Assembly: GCA_964525565.1 (NCBI GenBank) | Contig: CAZGHI010000006.1 | Location: forward strand, 17,092-81,091 | Direction of reading: 5' to 3' | Length of the DNA stretch: 64,000 bases | From: OLB6 sp964525565 | Lineage (GTDB): Bacteria; Bacteroidota; Ignavibacteria; Kapaibacteriales; Kapaibacteriaceae | In this document: positions 18,104-27,186 of the stretch, piece by piece | How the letters are laid out: the number at the start of each line of letters is the position of its first letter | Numbering within the stretch: the first letter of the stretch is position 1 | Notes under the pieces: model-generated | Database searches by the model: none | What the model saw: only the letters and a program-made list of their open reading frames with translations | What the model was told of the DNA's origin: nothing | Made by a program: the position numbers and the translations under genes

Positions 18104-18744
18104 AGATGTAGTGCAATGTATGCAAGACCAACAGTTGCAACTACTCCTAGGAAAGATATAACTGAACGAATCCGAGTAACATAGCGGGCAGGCACCCACC
18201 GGAAGGAAAAAAAAGCGCTGCGTATTCCGTGATGTAAGTGCATGGCCAACGCAGCCATGCATACGAGGTAAAAGAGCACGTACCAGACGCTGCTGAACAC
18301 TATACGTGCTTCGGTGTACATATCTGGTTGGTGTGCTGAATCTAAACGACCCGGCACAAAGAACTGTGCAAGATGAACAACCAGAAACAAAAGAATAATC
18401 AAGCCTGTCCGGCCGACGAATTGCGTTGAAGGCTTCGATGAACGAGACGTACGCTGCATTTTCTTTTTCAGTCTTTGCTGGTACAGCTTCAGCAACACCC
18501 CGTTACCGATGTGAACAGCAAACACGGCAAGCAGGCTATACTCAAGAAAACGCACTCCATAGAGTGAGGTAATCCACTGTTCATAAGACTGATAGTATAT
18601 TGGATTGGAACAAAGCAGAAGCACGTTGGCAAGGAAGTGCTCAACAAGGAATAACACCAGAAGGAGTCCGGTTACTGCCTCGATGTATTTTCGGTTGGTA
18701 GTTCTGGAGAACCACAACTTTATGGTAGTGCCGGTTTTTTCCAT
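18073..18744 (-). CDS. Succinate dehydrogenase/fumarate reductase-type cytochrome b subunit
   Basis: A 223-residue protein with five membrane helices and histidines placed as in the di-heme b558 family (LVEHFLANVLLL, FAVHIGNGVLL, VVHLAQFF, MHLHHGIRSAFFS). In Bacteroidota and relatives this subunit anchors the SdhA/SdhB dimer and passes electrons to quinone. No sdhA or sdhB gene is next to it, upstream or downstream, which is unusual: the family is normally in an sdhCAB operon. It stands alone between the ferredoxin and DUF4286 genes. Confidence 0.8.
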   Translation of the reverse strand: MEKTGTTIKLWFSRTTNRKYIEAVTGLLLVLFLVEHFLANVLLLCSNPIYYQSYEQWITSLYGVRFLEYSLLAVFAVHIGNGVLLKLYQQRLKKKMQRTSRSSKPSTQFVGRTGLIILLFLVVHLAQFFVPGRLDSAHQPDMYTEARIVFSSVWYVLFYLVCMAALAMHLHHGIRSAFFSFRWVPARYVTRIRSVISFLGVVATVGLAYIALHLYIVSVLDAS

Positions 18745-18805
18745 TGCATATCAGCGCTACACATACACGATCAGAACACAAAAACTGCAATCAGATTCGT
18801 CCGAT

Positions 18806-19114
18806 CTAACGCGTATGGAATGCAATCTCCCTTAGAATGCTACGACGAATAGTGATATCGTTGCCAAATCGTTGCATACCGTCTGCACGGAGTTGTGGCG
18901 CAAAATGCTGTTCGTAACGCTCCATATCCGCAACACCGTGAAATGAATAGCGAATCACAAACTCTTGAGTTTGCGGAGCCGACTCCACACTCTCTTCAAT
19001 ACGAGCAGCGAAAAAACATCCGGTGTTGAGTATGGCGTCTACGTGAGGCTCAATCCACTCACGCCACTCATGAGCACGCGATGCAACGACAGTAACGCGA
19101 ACTTCGTATATCAT
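18806..19114 (-). CDS. DUF4286 family protein
   Basis: The ATG at 19114 overlaps the nhaA stop (ATGA), giving 102 residues. It begins MIYEVRVTVVASRAHEWREWIEPHV and has a ferredoxin-like (ABM-type dimeric barrel) strand-helix pattern, ending in a strand QRFGNDITIRRSIL. DUF4286 has no assigned function. It is the last gene of the rmlA-nhaA run. Confidence 0.75.
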   Translation of the reverse strand: MIYEVRVTVVASRAHEWREWIEPHVDAILNTGCFFAARIEESVESAPQTQEFVIRYSFHGVADMERYEQHFAPQLRADGMQRFGNDITIRRSILREIAFHTR

Positions 19115-20442
19115 TGTTTTGCCTTTGCAGAGCGACTTCCCGGCAGCCATGCACGTAAGGCCACGGCCCCTGCAATAGCCGAAATCGCAGACCCGATGAG
19201 TACACTTAGCTTAGCCGTATCGAGCTCTTGGCCGGGGTCAAATGCCAGGTGTGCAACAAATAACGCCATGGTAAAACCAATGCCGCATAGCAGCGAAACG
19301 CCGTAGATGTGTTTCATCGAGACATTCTGTGGAAGCTCTGCAATGCGTAGGCGCACACTAAACCAAACACCGGCTGTTATCCCAATTTGCTTACCAACGA
19401 ATAAGCCCAAGATGATACCCACGCCAACTGGACTGAGCACTTGCTGAATAACACTAGGCTGGAATACGACACCGGCATTAACCAAAGCAAAAACCGGCAT
19501 AATCAGGAAGGTTACCCATGGTTGTAGTCCATGCTCTATGCGGTGCAGTGGACTTTGAACATCTTCGCACATTGTTTCAAGCGAGTGGATTGAATCGAAC
19601 TGAGACCCGATATCTTCATTGTCTTCGATGTTCTTACCTATTCTGTTCACCAGCATCCGTGCCCGAGTCAAAAATGAGCTAGTATCTATTCTTGGCCTTG
19701 CAGGAATGGTAAGAGCCAACAGGACTCCGGCCACAGTAGCATGAATCCCGGAGAATAGTACCGCTATCCATAAACACGTACCCAGTAATCCGTACAGCAG
19801 TAGATTATTGTTCCCTAAACGGTTCAATCCATAGAGCAATACCACAAAGATTGCCGCCGCAGCAATAGCCGTAAGGTTCAATGCGCTGGTATAGAAAATT
19901 GCAATTACAAGAACGGCCAACAAATCGTCAACAATGGCAAGAGCTGCGAGAAATACTTTGAGACCAAGCGGCACCCTGTTGCCTAACAGTGCAAGTATTC
20001 CGAGTGCAAAGGCAATGTCGGTAGCTACCGGAACTCCCCAGCCATTTACGTGTGGTGTTCCTGATGTACTCGCAATGTAGATGAGACCGGGAAAAATCAT
20101 TCCGGCTAATGCAGCGAGCATCGGTAGAGCCGCTTTTCGAGCTGACGAGAGTTCACCAATGAGAATTTCGCGCTTTATCTCAAGGCCTACGACCAAGAAG
20201 AACAGCACCATTAAGCCGTCGTTTACAAAGTGCTCAAACGTAAACTCCAGGTGGAGAGCAAACAACGTAATCTCTATATGCTGATGTAGGAGTGCTTCGT
20301 AGGAGTCATGAAACGCGGAATTGGTCCACAGCATTGCCAATCCCGTAAATGCCATGATAACAATACCTGCACTGGACGAGCGCTGAAAGAACTCCTGAAA
20401 GGAACTCTGAATCTGTGTTGTAAAGCGTGTAAGACTGATCAT
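19111..20442 (-). CDS. nhaA: Na+/H+ antiporter NhaA
   Basis: From the ATG at 20442 the protein has 443 residues and about twelve membrane helices. The paired aspartates needed for Na+/H+ exchange are present in AIVDDLLAVLVI, and the family segments PMLAALAGMIFPG and GWGVPVATDIAFALG are clear. It exports Na+ in exchange for protons in the inner membrane. A longer in-frame start at 20511 lies inside rmlA and is not used. Start and rmlA stop overlap by 4 nt (ATGA). Confidence 0.96.
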   Translation of the reverse strand: MISLTRFTTQIQSSFQEFFQRSSSAGIVIMAFTGLAMLWTNSAFHDSYEALLHQHIEITLFALHLEFTFEHFVNDGLMVLFFLVVGLEIKREILIGELSSARKAALPMLAALAGMIFPGLIYIASTSGTPHVNGWGVPVATDIAFALGILALLGNRVPLGLKVFLAALAIVDDLLAVLVIAIFYTSALNLTAIAAAAIFVVLLYGLNRLGNNNLLLYGLLGTCLWIAVLFSGIHATVAGVLLALTIPARPRIDTSSFLTRARMLVNRIGKNIEDNEDIGSQFDSIHSLETMCEDVQSPLHRIEHGLQPWVTFLIMPVFALVNAGVVFQPSVIQQVLSPVGVGIILGLFVGKQIGITAGVWFSVRLRIAELPQNVSMKHIYGVSLLCGIGFTMALFVAHLAFDPGQELDTAKLSVLIGSAISAIAGAVALRAWLPGSRSAKAKQ

Positions 20443-21317
20443 GGATGATTTGTGTGCAAAATGCTCTCGCAATACGTACGATATGGTGATGGCGGAAGTA
20501 CTGCTAACCACTGTTCAAGGTCGCTGCTGCTGATGAAGCCCATTCTCCAGGCAACTTCTTCCGGACAGCCGATTTTCATTCCTTGGCGCCGCTCAACGGC
20601 ATGGATGTACGTGGCTGCTTCCATGAGCGCGTCGGGTGTGCCCGTGTCTAACCACATCACTCCCCGTTCGAGTACGTGAACACGAAGTTCTTCTCTGTTT
20701 AAATACGAGGTGTGAACATCTGTGATTTCGATTTCTCCACGAGCGCTGGGAGTAAGCGTTCTTGCTATTGCTGCAGCGTTTGCATCGTAAATGTAAAGCC
20801 CCGGAATTGCCAGATTACTTCGAGGTTGCGCAGGCTTCTCTTGTATTGATGCTACCTTCCCCGATTCGTTTATCTCAACCACACCATAACGATGCGGGTC
20901 GTTCACACGGTAGGCAAAAATGGTGGCATGAACGTTGGATTCAATGGCGTTTCGAACGATGTGGCCTTCGCCATGAAACAGATTATCACCAAGAATCAAG
21001 ACAACGTCTGATGGACCCGTAACATCGTCTGCAATGATCAATGCTTCTGCAATGCCTCTGGGGTGCTGCTGAGCGGCATACTGAATATTTATTCCGAACT
21101 GTGAACCGCTGGCGAACAACTTCTGGTACATTGGCAGATGCTCGGTAGCTGCAATCAATAAGATGTTTCGTATGCCCGCTTGCATCAACGTGCAAAGAGG
21201 GTAGTACACCATTGGCTTGTCGTAAACGGATTGCAGTTGTTTGGACGTAACGGCAGTCATCGGGTAGAGACGTGTGCCGCTTCCACCAGCCAAGAGTATT
21301 CCCAGTGTTTGTTTCAC
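20439..21317 (-). CDS. rmlA: Glucose-1-phosphate thymidylyltransferase
   Basis: A GTG at 21317 (or a TTG two codons earlier) starts a 292-residue RmlA. The nucleotide-binding signature LAGGSGTRLYPMTAVTSKQL is intact, followed by YDKPMVYYPL, ILGDNLFHGEG and the sugar-site segment IQEKPAQPRSNLAIPGLYIYD. It makes dTDP-glucose, the first step to dTDP-rhamnose. No rmlB, rmlC or rmlD is nearby; instead it leads into nhaA by a 4-nt overlap. Confidence 0.95.
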   Translation of the reverse strand: MKQTLGILLAGGSGTRLYPMTAVTSKQLQSVYDKPMVYYPLCTLMQAGIRNILLIAATEHLPMYQKLFASGSQFGINIQYAAQQHPRGIAEALIIADDVTGPSDVVLILGDNLFHGEGHIVRNAIESNVHATIFAYRVNDPHRYGVVEINESGKVASIQEKPAQPRSNLAIPGLYIYDANAAAIARTLTPSARGEIEITDVHTSYLNREELRVHVLERGVMWLDTGTPDALMEAATYIHAVERRQGMKIGCPEEVAWRMGFISSSDLEQWLAVLPPSPYRTYCESILHTNHP

Positions 21318-21338
21318 GAACAAAAATACGGCTATCGC

Positions 21339-22016
21339 TTACCCCTCTTCGGCATCACCGCTGATACCGCGATGGCGAACCAGCTTTGCACGCACAAGGA
21401 AGATTACGTTCTCTGCAATATTGGTGGCATGGTCGGCAATGTTCTCCATGTCTTGCAATACGAGCAGCAAGCGCGAACCGGCAGCAACAACACTTGGATC
21501 CTTCTCCATGATGTCAATCAGCATGTTCCGTTTTACCAGGTACATGCTGTCAACCGTTGAATCGCTTGGCAGTATATGACTTGCCAGATCAGGATCATTA
21601 TTGATGAAGGCATCCATACTTGACTTAAACATAGTAAACACAGCATCCGTGAGCGTCTTGCAGTCGAGTGCATTTGCTAGTTGTACTGTGCTCGGAGTCT
21701 CGGCAACCGTGGAAGCAACGGCCGTTGCAATGTCGCCAATAACCTCTAATTCGTTGTTGATTTTAATAGCAGCCAATAACAAGCGAAGGTCGCTTGCCAC
21801 TGGCTGGGTAAGAGCAAAGATGCGCTGACATTGCTTGTCTATCTTCAAGTCAAGCTTGTCCACCTTATCGTCACGATCCACAACCAGGCGGGCCAACTCT
21901 ACATTCCCCTCGAGTAAGGCGCGAAAGGCAAACTCTACTTGTTCTTCTACTAACGACCCCATGCGGATAAGTCGCGTACGAAGTTTATCAAGGTCTTCTT
22001 CGAATGATCGTATCAT
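21339..22016 (-). CDS. phoU: Phosphate transport regulator PhoU
   Basis: A 225-residue PhoU with two copies of the three-helix bundle. The first begins FEEDLDKLRTRLIRMGSLVEEQVE, and each repeat carries the metal-site pattern (DRDDKVDKLD; VASDLRLLLAAIKINNELE; LQDMENIADHATNIAE). It links PstSCAB activity to the PhoR/PhoB sensor in other bacteria. No phoR or phoB gene is visible here. It is the last gene of the pst cluster, 21 bp after pstB. Confidence 0.95.
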   Translation of the reverse strand: MIRSFEEDLDKLRTRLIRMGSLVEEQVEFAFRALLEGNVELARLVVDRDDKVDKLDLKIDKQCQRIFALTQPVASDLRLLLAAIKINNELEVIGDIATAVASTVAETPSTVQLANALDCKTLTDAVFTMFKSSMDAFINNDPDLASHILPSDSTVDSMYLVKRNMLIDIMEKDPSVVAAGSRLLLVLQDMENIADHATNIAENVIFLVRAKLVRHRGISGDAEEG

Positions 22017-22037
22017 TATTCAACAGATGGTAAGGGG

Positions 22038-22805
22038 CTAACCAAATCGCCCGGTGATATAATCTTCTGTTTCCTTTTGTGATGGGCTTGTAAAGATATT
22101 GCGGGTCCGGTCGAATTCAATGAGTCTCCCCATAAGGTAGAACCCTGTGTAGTCGCTTACCCGGGCTGCCTGCTGCATGTTGTGAGTTACTAGTACAATC
22201 GTAAAACTATCTTTTAACTCTGTAATCAGGTCTTCAACCTTCGAAGTGCTAATGGGGTCAAGAGCAGAACAGGGCTCGTCCATAAGCAGAATGTCAGGAT
22301 TAACGGCGATGGCGCGAGCGATGCACAAACGTTGCTGCTGCCCACCCGACAAACCCAAAGCCGAGTAGTGCAAACGGTCTTTAACCTCGTCCCACAATGC
22401 CGACTTCTGCAAACTCGTTTCTACGATTTCGTCTAGTTCAGATCTCGACTTCTTTTCGAACAGGGTTAGACCGTAGGTGATATTCTCGTAGATAGACTTC
22501 GGGAAGGGAATTGACTTCTGGAACACCATGCCGATTTTTCTGCGCAGCGTTGCAACATCAACGGCTTTATCGTACACGTTTATACCTTCAATCACCATAG
22601 CCCCTTCTGTTCGAACACCTTCGATGAGGTCGTTCATTCTATTCATGGACCGCAGGAACGTGCTTTTTCCGCACCCTGAGGGACCAATAAGTGCAGTAAC
22701 CTTTTTGTCGGGGATGTCGATAGTGATATTGTGCAGTGCCTGCTTGCTTCCGTAAAAAAACGAGAAGTTCTGGGCCTGGATTTTTGGGGTGGATTCTTTA
22801 GCCAT
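22038..22805 (-). CDS. pstB: Phosphate ABC transporter ATP-binding protein PstB
   Basis: A 255-residue ABC ATPase of the PstB type: Walker A GPSGCGKST, signature LSGGQQQRLCIARAI, Walker B ILLMDEPCSALDP and the switch His in VTHNMQQAARVSDYTGF. It energises phosphate import through PstC/PstA. The family-specific C-terminus (FTSPSQKETEDYITGRFG) is complete. It lies 12 bp after pstA. Confidence 0.98.
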   Translation of the reverse strand: MAKESTPKIQAQNFSFFYGSKQALHNITIDIPDKKVTALIGPSGCGKSTFLRSMNRMNDLIEGVRTEGAMVIEGINVYDKAVDVATLRRKIGMVFQKSIPFPKSIYENITYGLTLFEKKSRSELDEIVETSLQKSALWDEVKDRLHYSALGLSGGQQQRLCIARAIAVNPDILLMDEPCSALDPISTSKVEDLITELKDSFTIVLVTHNMQQAARVSDYTGFYLMGRLIEFDRTRNIFTSPSQKETEDYITGRFG

Positions 22806-22817
22806 AGATATATGGTG

Positions 22818-23720
22818 TTATCTCTTCCGCAGCCGAGACCGGATGTAGATGGCGGTAAAGTTGAGCAGAAATGTTAGTCCGAGCAAAACCAAGGTTGTAG
22901 CGTATTGAAGAGGCAATGTAGCCTCTACATCCGGAGATTGTGTAGCGAGCACGTATAGGTGATATCCTAAGTGCATAAACTTTTCGGTAACGGCATCAGG
23001 CAATACTTCAGCAGAATACGTAACACCAACAAACAGTATTGCTGCTACTTCACCGGCACCTCTGCCAACGGCAAGAATACTTCCTGTTAGGATACCGGAA
23101 ATTGCATTAGGGATGACAACTTTCACGATGGTTTGCCATTGCGTTGCACCAAGAGCTAACGAGGCTTCCCGTAGCTCTCGTGGTACAGATCGTAGTGCTT
23201 CTTCTACGGAAACAATCACAACAGGCAAGGTTAAGATGGCAAGTGTAGCAGAACTCCACAATAGGGAACCATCACTAAATGCCGTTAACCCTGTTACGCT
23301 GTCCAGCCCCTTACCAACAAATTGAATAAAGAAGCCTACGCCAAATAATCCAAATACAATCGAAGGCACACCAGCCAGGGTATTAACAGCAAAACGAACA
23401 GAGCGGGCAAGCCATGCATCCTGACGGGCATATTCGTTGAGGTAAATGGCTGTGGCGGTGCCTACCGGTACGCCCAAAATCGTCATAAGCAGTACGAGAA
23501 GTGTAGTGCCTGCAAGAGCCGGGAAAATTCCACCTTCCATGTTGCTGTTCCGCGGGAACTCTGTGAGAAAGCCCCAGGTAACATGCGGTCCTCCTCTCAC
23601 GATAAAGTCTGAGAGCATTCCAATGAGAACTCCAAGCACGGCTACTGATGCCGTAAGGGCAATGCCAATGGCAAATGCACCCAGTAAGCGTTTCGAAATG
23701 GGATATGATGCAACAAATCG
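22818..23720 (-). CDS. pstA: Phosphate ABC transporter permease PstA, start lost in gap
   Basis: The frame runs from the stop at 22818 through the inner-membrane permease domain (GVPVGTATAIYLNEYA, VPSIVFGLFG, REASLALGATQWQTIVKVVIPNA) and stays open up to the N-run at 23721. The visible N-terminus is RFVASYPISKRLLGAFAIGIA. So only a few residues are missing, and the start lies in the gap or overlaps the pstC stop; a GTG overlapping that stop (GTGA) would fit. It pairs with PstC to form the phosphate channel. Confidence 0.93.
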   Translation of the reverse strand, partial: RFVASYPISKRLLGAFAIGIALTASVAVLGVLIGMLSDFIVRGGPHVTWGFLTEFPRNSNMEGGIFPALAGTTLLVLLMTILGVPVGTATAIYLNEYARQDAWLARSVRFAVNTLAGVPSIVFGLFGVGFFIQFVGKGLDSVTGLTAFSDGSLLWSSATLAILTLPVVIVSVEEALRSVPRELREASLALGATQWQTIVKVVIPNAISGILTGSILAVGRGAGEVAAILFVGVTYSAEVLPDAVTEKFMHLGYHLYVLATQSPDVEATLPLQYATTLVLLGLTFLLNFTAIYIRSRLRKR

Positions 23721-23730
23721 NNNNNNNNNN
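23721..23730. other. Assembly gap between pstC and pstA
   Basis: Ten N. The flanking reading frames suggest the real gap is short, since only the first residues of PstA are missing. Confidence 0.95.
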
Positions 23731-23736
23731 CCACTG

Positions 23737-24906
23737 TCACATCCCTTGAAACATCTTAATGAGACGTTTTTTTACATACAGCTCTGTAATTGAATTCAAG
23801 GTGAAGCTTACAACAAACAGAAAGCTTCCGAGCAAAAACAACACACCATAGTGTTCTGAACCCCAGACCACCTCCCCCATTTCCGAGCCGATTGTTGCCG
23901 CCAACGTTCTTGCTGGAGTGAGTGGATCCCACGACACCATTGGCGCATTTCCTGTTGCCATAATGGCAATCATTGTTTCGCCAAAGGCTCGGCCAACACC
24001 AAGAATAACGGCAGCAATCACTCCTGGTGCCGCAGCCGGTAACATCACACGATATGCAGTTTGCCATTCCGTTGATCCAAGTGCAAGCGAGGCTTCGCGT
24101 AAGCTATTGGGAACGGAACTGAGAGCATCTTCTGCAATAGAGTACACAATGGGTATTACTGCTAACGACAGTCCGATACCTCCTACGAGTGCGTTGAGTC
24201 TGAATTCTACACCAAAGGTGTTTTGGACGAACGAGGCAACAGTAGAAAGGCAGAAGAATCCAATAACGACCGATGGGAATCCGGCAAGCAGCTCAATAGC
24301 CGGTTTAACAAGGTTGCGTAGTCGGGCATGGGCAAAAAAGGCTGTATAAAGGGCTGCCAGTATTCCAAGGGGTGCACCGATGAGTATTGCGATAAACGTT
24401 GTTTTTGCCGTGCCAATCAGTAGTGGCACCATTCCAAACTTGGGTTCTTCGCTTACCGGCTGCCACACGTTGCTGAGCAGATTGCCTGCTAAACTATTCT
24501 CGGCTCTGTCAGAGCTAGGAGTCGTAACCGGACTCTCATCGGGGATGACATCGATATCATCAGGTATGGCTCCTGTTTCGGCGTTGTATATCTCCGGATA
24601 GTTCGGGTTTTTAGGAACATAGAGCACCGGACCCGAATTGGCAGAAGCTGGTTTGGAAAATCGAACAGATGCAGGAACGGTGTCGGCAGGACCGGCCGCC
24701 ATGTCGGGTTCTTCGCCGGTGCGACCACTATGGTGCAGCGATCCGGCACCCCCGGTATCTTCACGGTAGAAGAGTGTGGATGCTTCGCGAAAAACGAAAA
24801 TAAAAATCAAGAAAATCAGGATTATTGACAGAGAGGCAACGATCCGTATTGCCCATTCGGCAACCGGCTCAAAAGGATGTCGCTTGAGTTGCTTGAAGGG
24901 GTTCAC
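23737..24906 (-). CDS. pstC: Phosphate ABC transporter permease PstC with large extra loop
   Basis: A 389-residue protein starting at a GTG that overlaps the pstS stop (GTGA). The first helix is followed by a polar segment of about 110 residues (roughly 50-160) rich in Gly, Pro, Asp and Ser before the transporter core begins. The core has the permease loop SLREASLALGSTEWQTAYRVMLP. Many PstC proteins have only a short loop here. By topology the insert should be periplasmic, facing PstS. It imports phosphate with PstA and PstB. Confidence 0.95.
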   Translation of the reverse strand: MNPFKQLKRHPFEPVAEWAIRIVASLSIILIFLIFIFVFREASTLFYREDTGGAGSLHHSGRTGEEPDMAAGPADTVPASVRFSKPASANSGPVLYVPKNPNYPEIYNAETGAIPDDIDVIPDESPVTTPSSDRAENSLAGNLLSNVWQPVSEEPKFGMVPLLIGTAKTTFIAILIGAPLGILAALYTAFFAHARLRNLVKPAIELLAGFPSVVIGFFCLSTVASFVQNTFGVEFRLNALVGGIGLSLAVIPIVYSIAEDALSSVPNSLREASLALGSTEWQTAYRVMLPAAAPGVIAAVILGVGRAFGETMIAIMATGNAPMVSWDPLTPARTLAATIGSEMGEVVWGSEHYGVLFLLGSFLFVVSFTLNSITELYVKKRLIKMFQGM

Positions 24907-25751
24907 GGGTGTTGCGGTTTTATCGGGTAATAACCAACGTTTTTAACAACCTTCTGTCCGTCCGGTGAAATTACCCAGTCAATGAATTCCTTATACCGAC
25001 CGTTGGGACGCTGGTTCATATAAAAGTACAGAAAGCGAGAAATTGGGTATGCGCCGCTTAGTATGTTATCCTCGTTTGGGTTTACATACTCGCTGGATGC
25101 ATCTTTTGCTATGGCAAGAGGCCGCACGTTTCTCATATAGGCTGCACCTCCAAACCCAATACTATTCTTGTCCTTGCCCACGGCATTGATGAGTGCGGCA
25201 GTACCTGCCATGTGCTGGGCCTGAGGTGCGAAATCTTCCTTATTCAAAACATGGTCCTTGAAGAACTCATAGGTGCCACTGTTGTTCTCGCGGGAATACA
25301 GGATAATCGTTGCATCGTTACCGCCTACTTCTTTCCAGTTGGTGATCTTTCCTGTAAAGATGAGCCTAACCTGCTCTATCGTAAGTTTTTTCACGGGATT
25401 GGAACTATGCACGTACACGCTGAGTCCGTCACGTGCTACGCGTACTTCCATTCCACGGTAGCCGTTTTTTGTTCTCAGCTTTGCAATTTCCGACGATTTC
25501 ATGGGCCGTGAAGAGGCGCAAATGTCTGTTGTTCCGTTGATAAGGGCAGCTATGCCCGTACCGGATCCACCACCTGTAACTTGGAATTCCAAATTCCCCT
25601 TGCCCGGGAACAACTCTGTCCACTGCTGAACAAGAATTACCATGGTATCCGAACCCTTTATGGTGATTCGCTGCTTGTCGGCCGCTCCAATGACAACGGC
25701 ATTAACAGCAGAAATGGCAAGCGAGAGAGCCAGAAATCGAACAAAGCGCAT
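24903..25751 (-). CDS. pstS: Phosphate-binding protein PstS
   Basis: A 282-residue exported protein with an N-terminal signal (MRFVRFLALSLAISAVNA). Phosphate-binding segments are recognisable: IKGSDTMVILVQQW, VTGGGSGTGIAALINGTTDI and SRENNSGTYEFFKDHVL. It captures phosphate in the periplasm for PstCAB. It is the first transporter gene after the porin and is coupled to pstC by a 4-nt overlap. Confidence 0.96.
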   Translation of the reverse strand: MRFVRFLALSLAISAVNAVVIGAADKQRITIKGSDTMVILVQQWTELFPGKGNLEFQVTGGGSGTGIAALINGTTDICASSRPMKSSEIAKLRTKNGYRGMEVRVARDGLSVYVHSSNPVKKLTIEQVRLIFTGKITNWKEVGGNDATIILYSRENNSGTYEFFKDHVLNKEDFAPQAQHMAGTAALINAVGKDKNSIGFGGAAYMRNVRPLAIAKDASSEYVNPNEDNILSGAYPISRFLYFYMNQRPNGRYKEFIDWVISPDGQKVVKNVGYYPIKPQHP

Positions 25752-25815
25752 AACAGTATCTGTTGGAATACAAAACTATCCAATAGCGCCGATGTGGCTG
25801 GGGCGCTGAGTCAAG

Positions 25816-25831
25816 GTTACCAAACGGTAAC
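25816..25831. promoter_or_regulatory. Short perfect palindrome before pstS
   Basis: GTTACC and GGTAAC separated by AAAC, in the 101-bp gap between the porin stop and the pstS start. No T-run follows on either strand. It may be an operator or a small mRNA hairpin that tunes pstS relative to the porin; it is not a recognised Pho box. Confidence 0.3.
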
Positions 25832-25852
25832 ATTGCCTTTCCATGCACATGA

Positions 25853-27082
25853 CTAGATGCCAAACTCCATATTAAACCTGCTGTACAGTGTGTATGATTC
25901 TTGCAGGTCGTTCAGATTCGTAACGGTGTTCTGGCCGAACTCCAGGTTAACCTTTATCCGGTGCCTGTTGATATAGTATCCAACATTAGCCGCAATATTC
26001 TGATTCTCAGTAAACTCAGGAAGTCCTTTAAGTTGATCGGTTGCTTTTGTAACGGCATACCTGCCCGCAATACTGAGCAAGAATGGGAACACATACGAAG
26101 GCTGAATAAGGTATCCAGATCCAGTAAAAACGGCCCTCCTAAGGTCGCCCTGTTGTGTAACAGGATCGTTGCACGCCCGCTGAGCATATTCACAGTACAG
26201 CGCAAATCCGGAATATTTGAACAAACCATCGGCGTAGAGAACTTGTGCCGATCGGCGCTGGTATAGCTGTGTTCCCAGAGTACCTCGTGTTTTAAGCATA
26301 TCCTCGTTGTGCTGGAAAGACAGGCCAACGCTTACTTTGGGGCTACTCTCACCGGCAAGGTCACCTTCGAAGTAATCTCCGCCATTTGTAAATGCACCCA
26401 GGGGAAGCCACTCTAATCTTCCAGTATAGGCAAGACCCCCGCCGCTGATGCTTGGCTGATTTCTACCATCACCGGATGAAACGGCTGCACGAAGATTCAC
26501 AATCTGAGCTCCATCAAGCGGGCGCCAGAATCCTTGAAATCCGAAATCGCGATCCAGGTTAAAAGCACCGTTAACTATGGATCGGTCGGCAATCTCGATG
26601 TCGCCGGATGATATCACACGCTGCCGATTTCCCGGAAGCTTGGTCTGACCGAACCCAACCTGGAGCGATGGCGAGAAGTTCCAAAAGAGCATAGCATCCC
26701 GGATGATATTTGGGAACTGCGTATCGGACCAATCCATATCATTTCTTGAAAAGGAAAGCTGCAGGTTGAAGGTAAGCCTCGGGTCAACCAACGACCCTCC
26801 AAACCGCAGTCGCAGTCTTCGTACGGTCAGCTCTATGCTCCCTGCCGACAGGTTGAGATCATCGTCAGGCGAAATCCTCTCCGTTGTGTAAATGGCCCAG
26901 TTCTGCATTCGGAACCTCATCAGAACTCGAGTGTTACTGTCTGAAGATTGGAACACAACGCCGTCGGTGTTAAAGTCGAAACTGCCGTGCGACATAGTTG
27001 TTGCCTGTGCAGCCAGTTGAACAACACCAACGGCTCCAAAGGTTAGCACAAGGAGTATCGCTTTTTTCGGAAAGAGTATCAT
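25853..27082 (-). CDS. Phosphate-selective porin O/P-like outer-membrane protein
   Basis: A 409-residue exported protein. A signal peptide ends near QLAAQA and the rest is a run of amphipathic strands alternating with polar turns, ending FNMEFGI, as expected for a beta-barrel. Segments such as FGGSLVDPRLTFNLQLSFSR and NIIRDAMLFWNFSPSLQVGFGQTKLP fit the OprO/OprP (Porin_O_P) family. Its place directly upstream of pstS supports phosphate or polyphosphate uptake across the outer membrane. Confidence 0.85.
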   Translation of the reverse strand: MILFPKKAILLVLTFGAVGVVQLAAQATTMSHGSFDFNTDGVVFQSSDSNTRVLMRFRMQNWAIYTTERISPDDDLNLSAGSIELTVRRLRLRFGGSLVDPRLTFNLQLSFSRNDMDWSDTQFPNIIRDAMLFWNFSPSLQVGFGQTKLPGNRQRVISSGDIEIADRSIVNGAFNLDRDFGFQGFWRPLDGAQIVNLRAAVSSGDGRNQPSISGGGLAYTGRLEWLPLGAFTNGGDYFEGDLAGESSPKVSVGLSFQHNEDMLKTRGTLGTQLYQRRSAQVLYADGLFKYSGFALYCEYAQRACNDPVTQQGDLRRAVFTGSGYLIQPSYVFPFLLSIAGRYAVTKATDQLKGLPEFTENQNIAANVGYYINRHRIKVNLEFGQNTVTNLNDLQESYTLYSRFNMEFGI

Positions 27083-27172
27083 GTACGTGAAATCCGAGTG
27101 AAAAAAAGGTGCGCATTATAACAGGAGTGAACCAATTTGCAGCACTTGTCTGATAACAATTCTTGTCACCCC

Positions 27173-27180
27173 TATCTTCG
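27173..27180 (+). promoter_or_regulatory. Candidate -7 box for pfkA
   Basis: TATCTTCG matches the Bacteroidota -7 consensus TAnnTTTG with one mismatch, and ends 6 bp before the pfkA ATG. If used, the pfkA mRNA would be leaderless; no ribosome site is seen before this ATG. Confidence 0.35.
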
Positions 27181-27186
27181 CACTCC

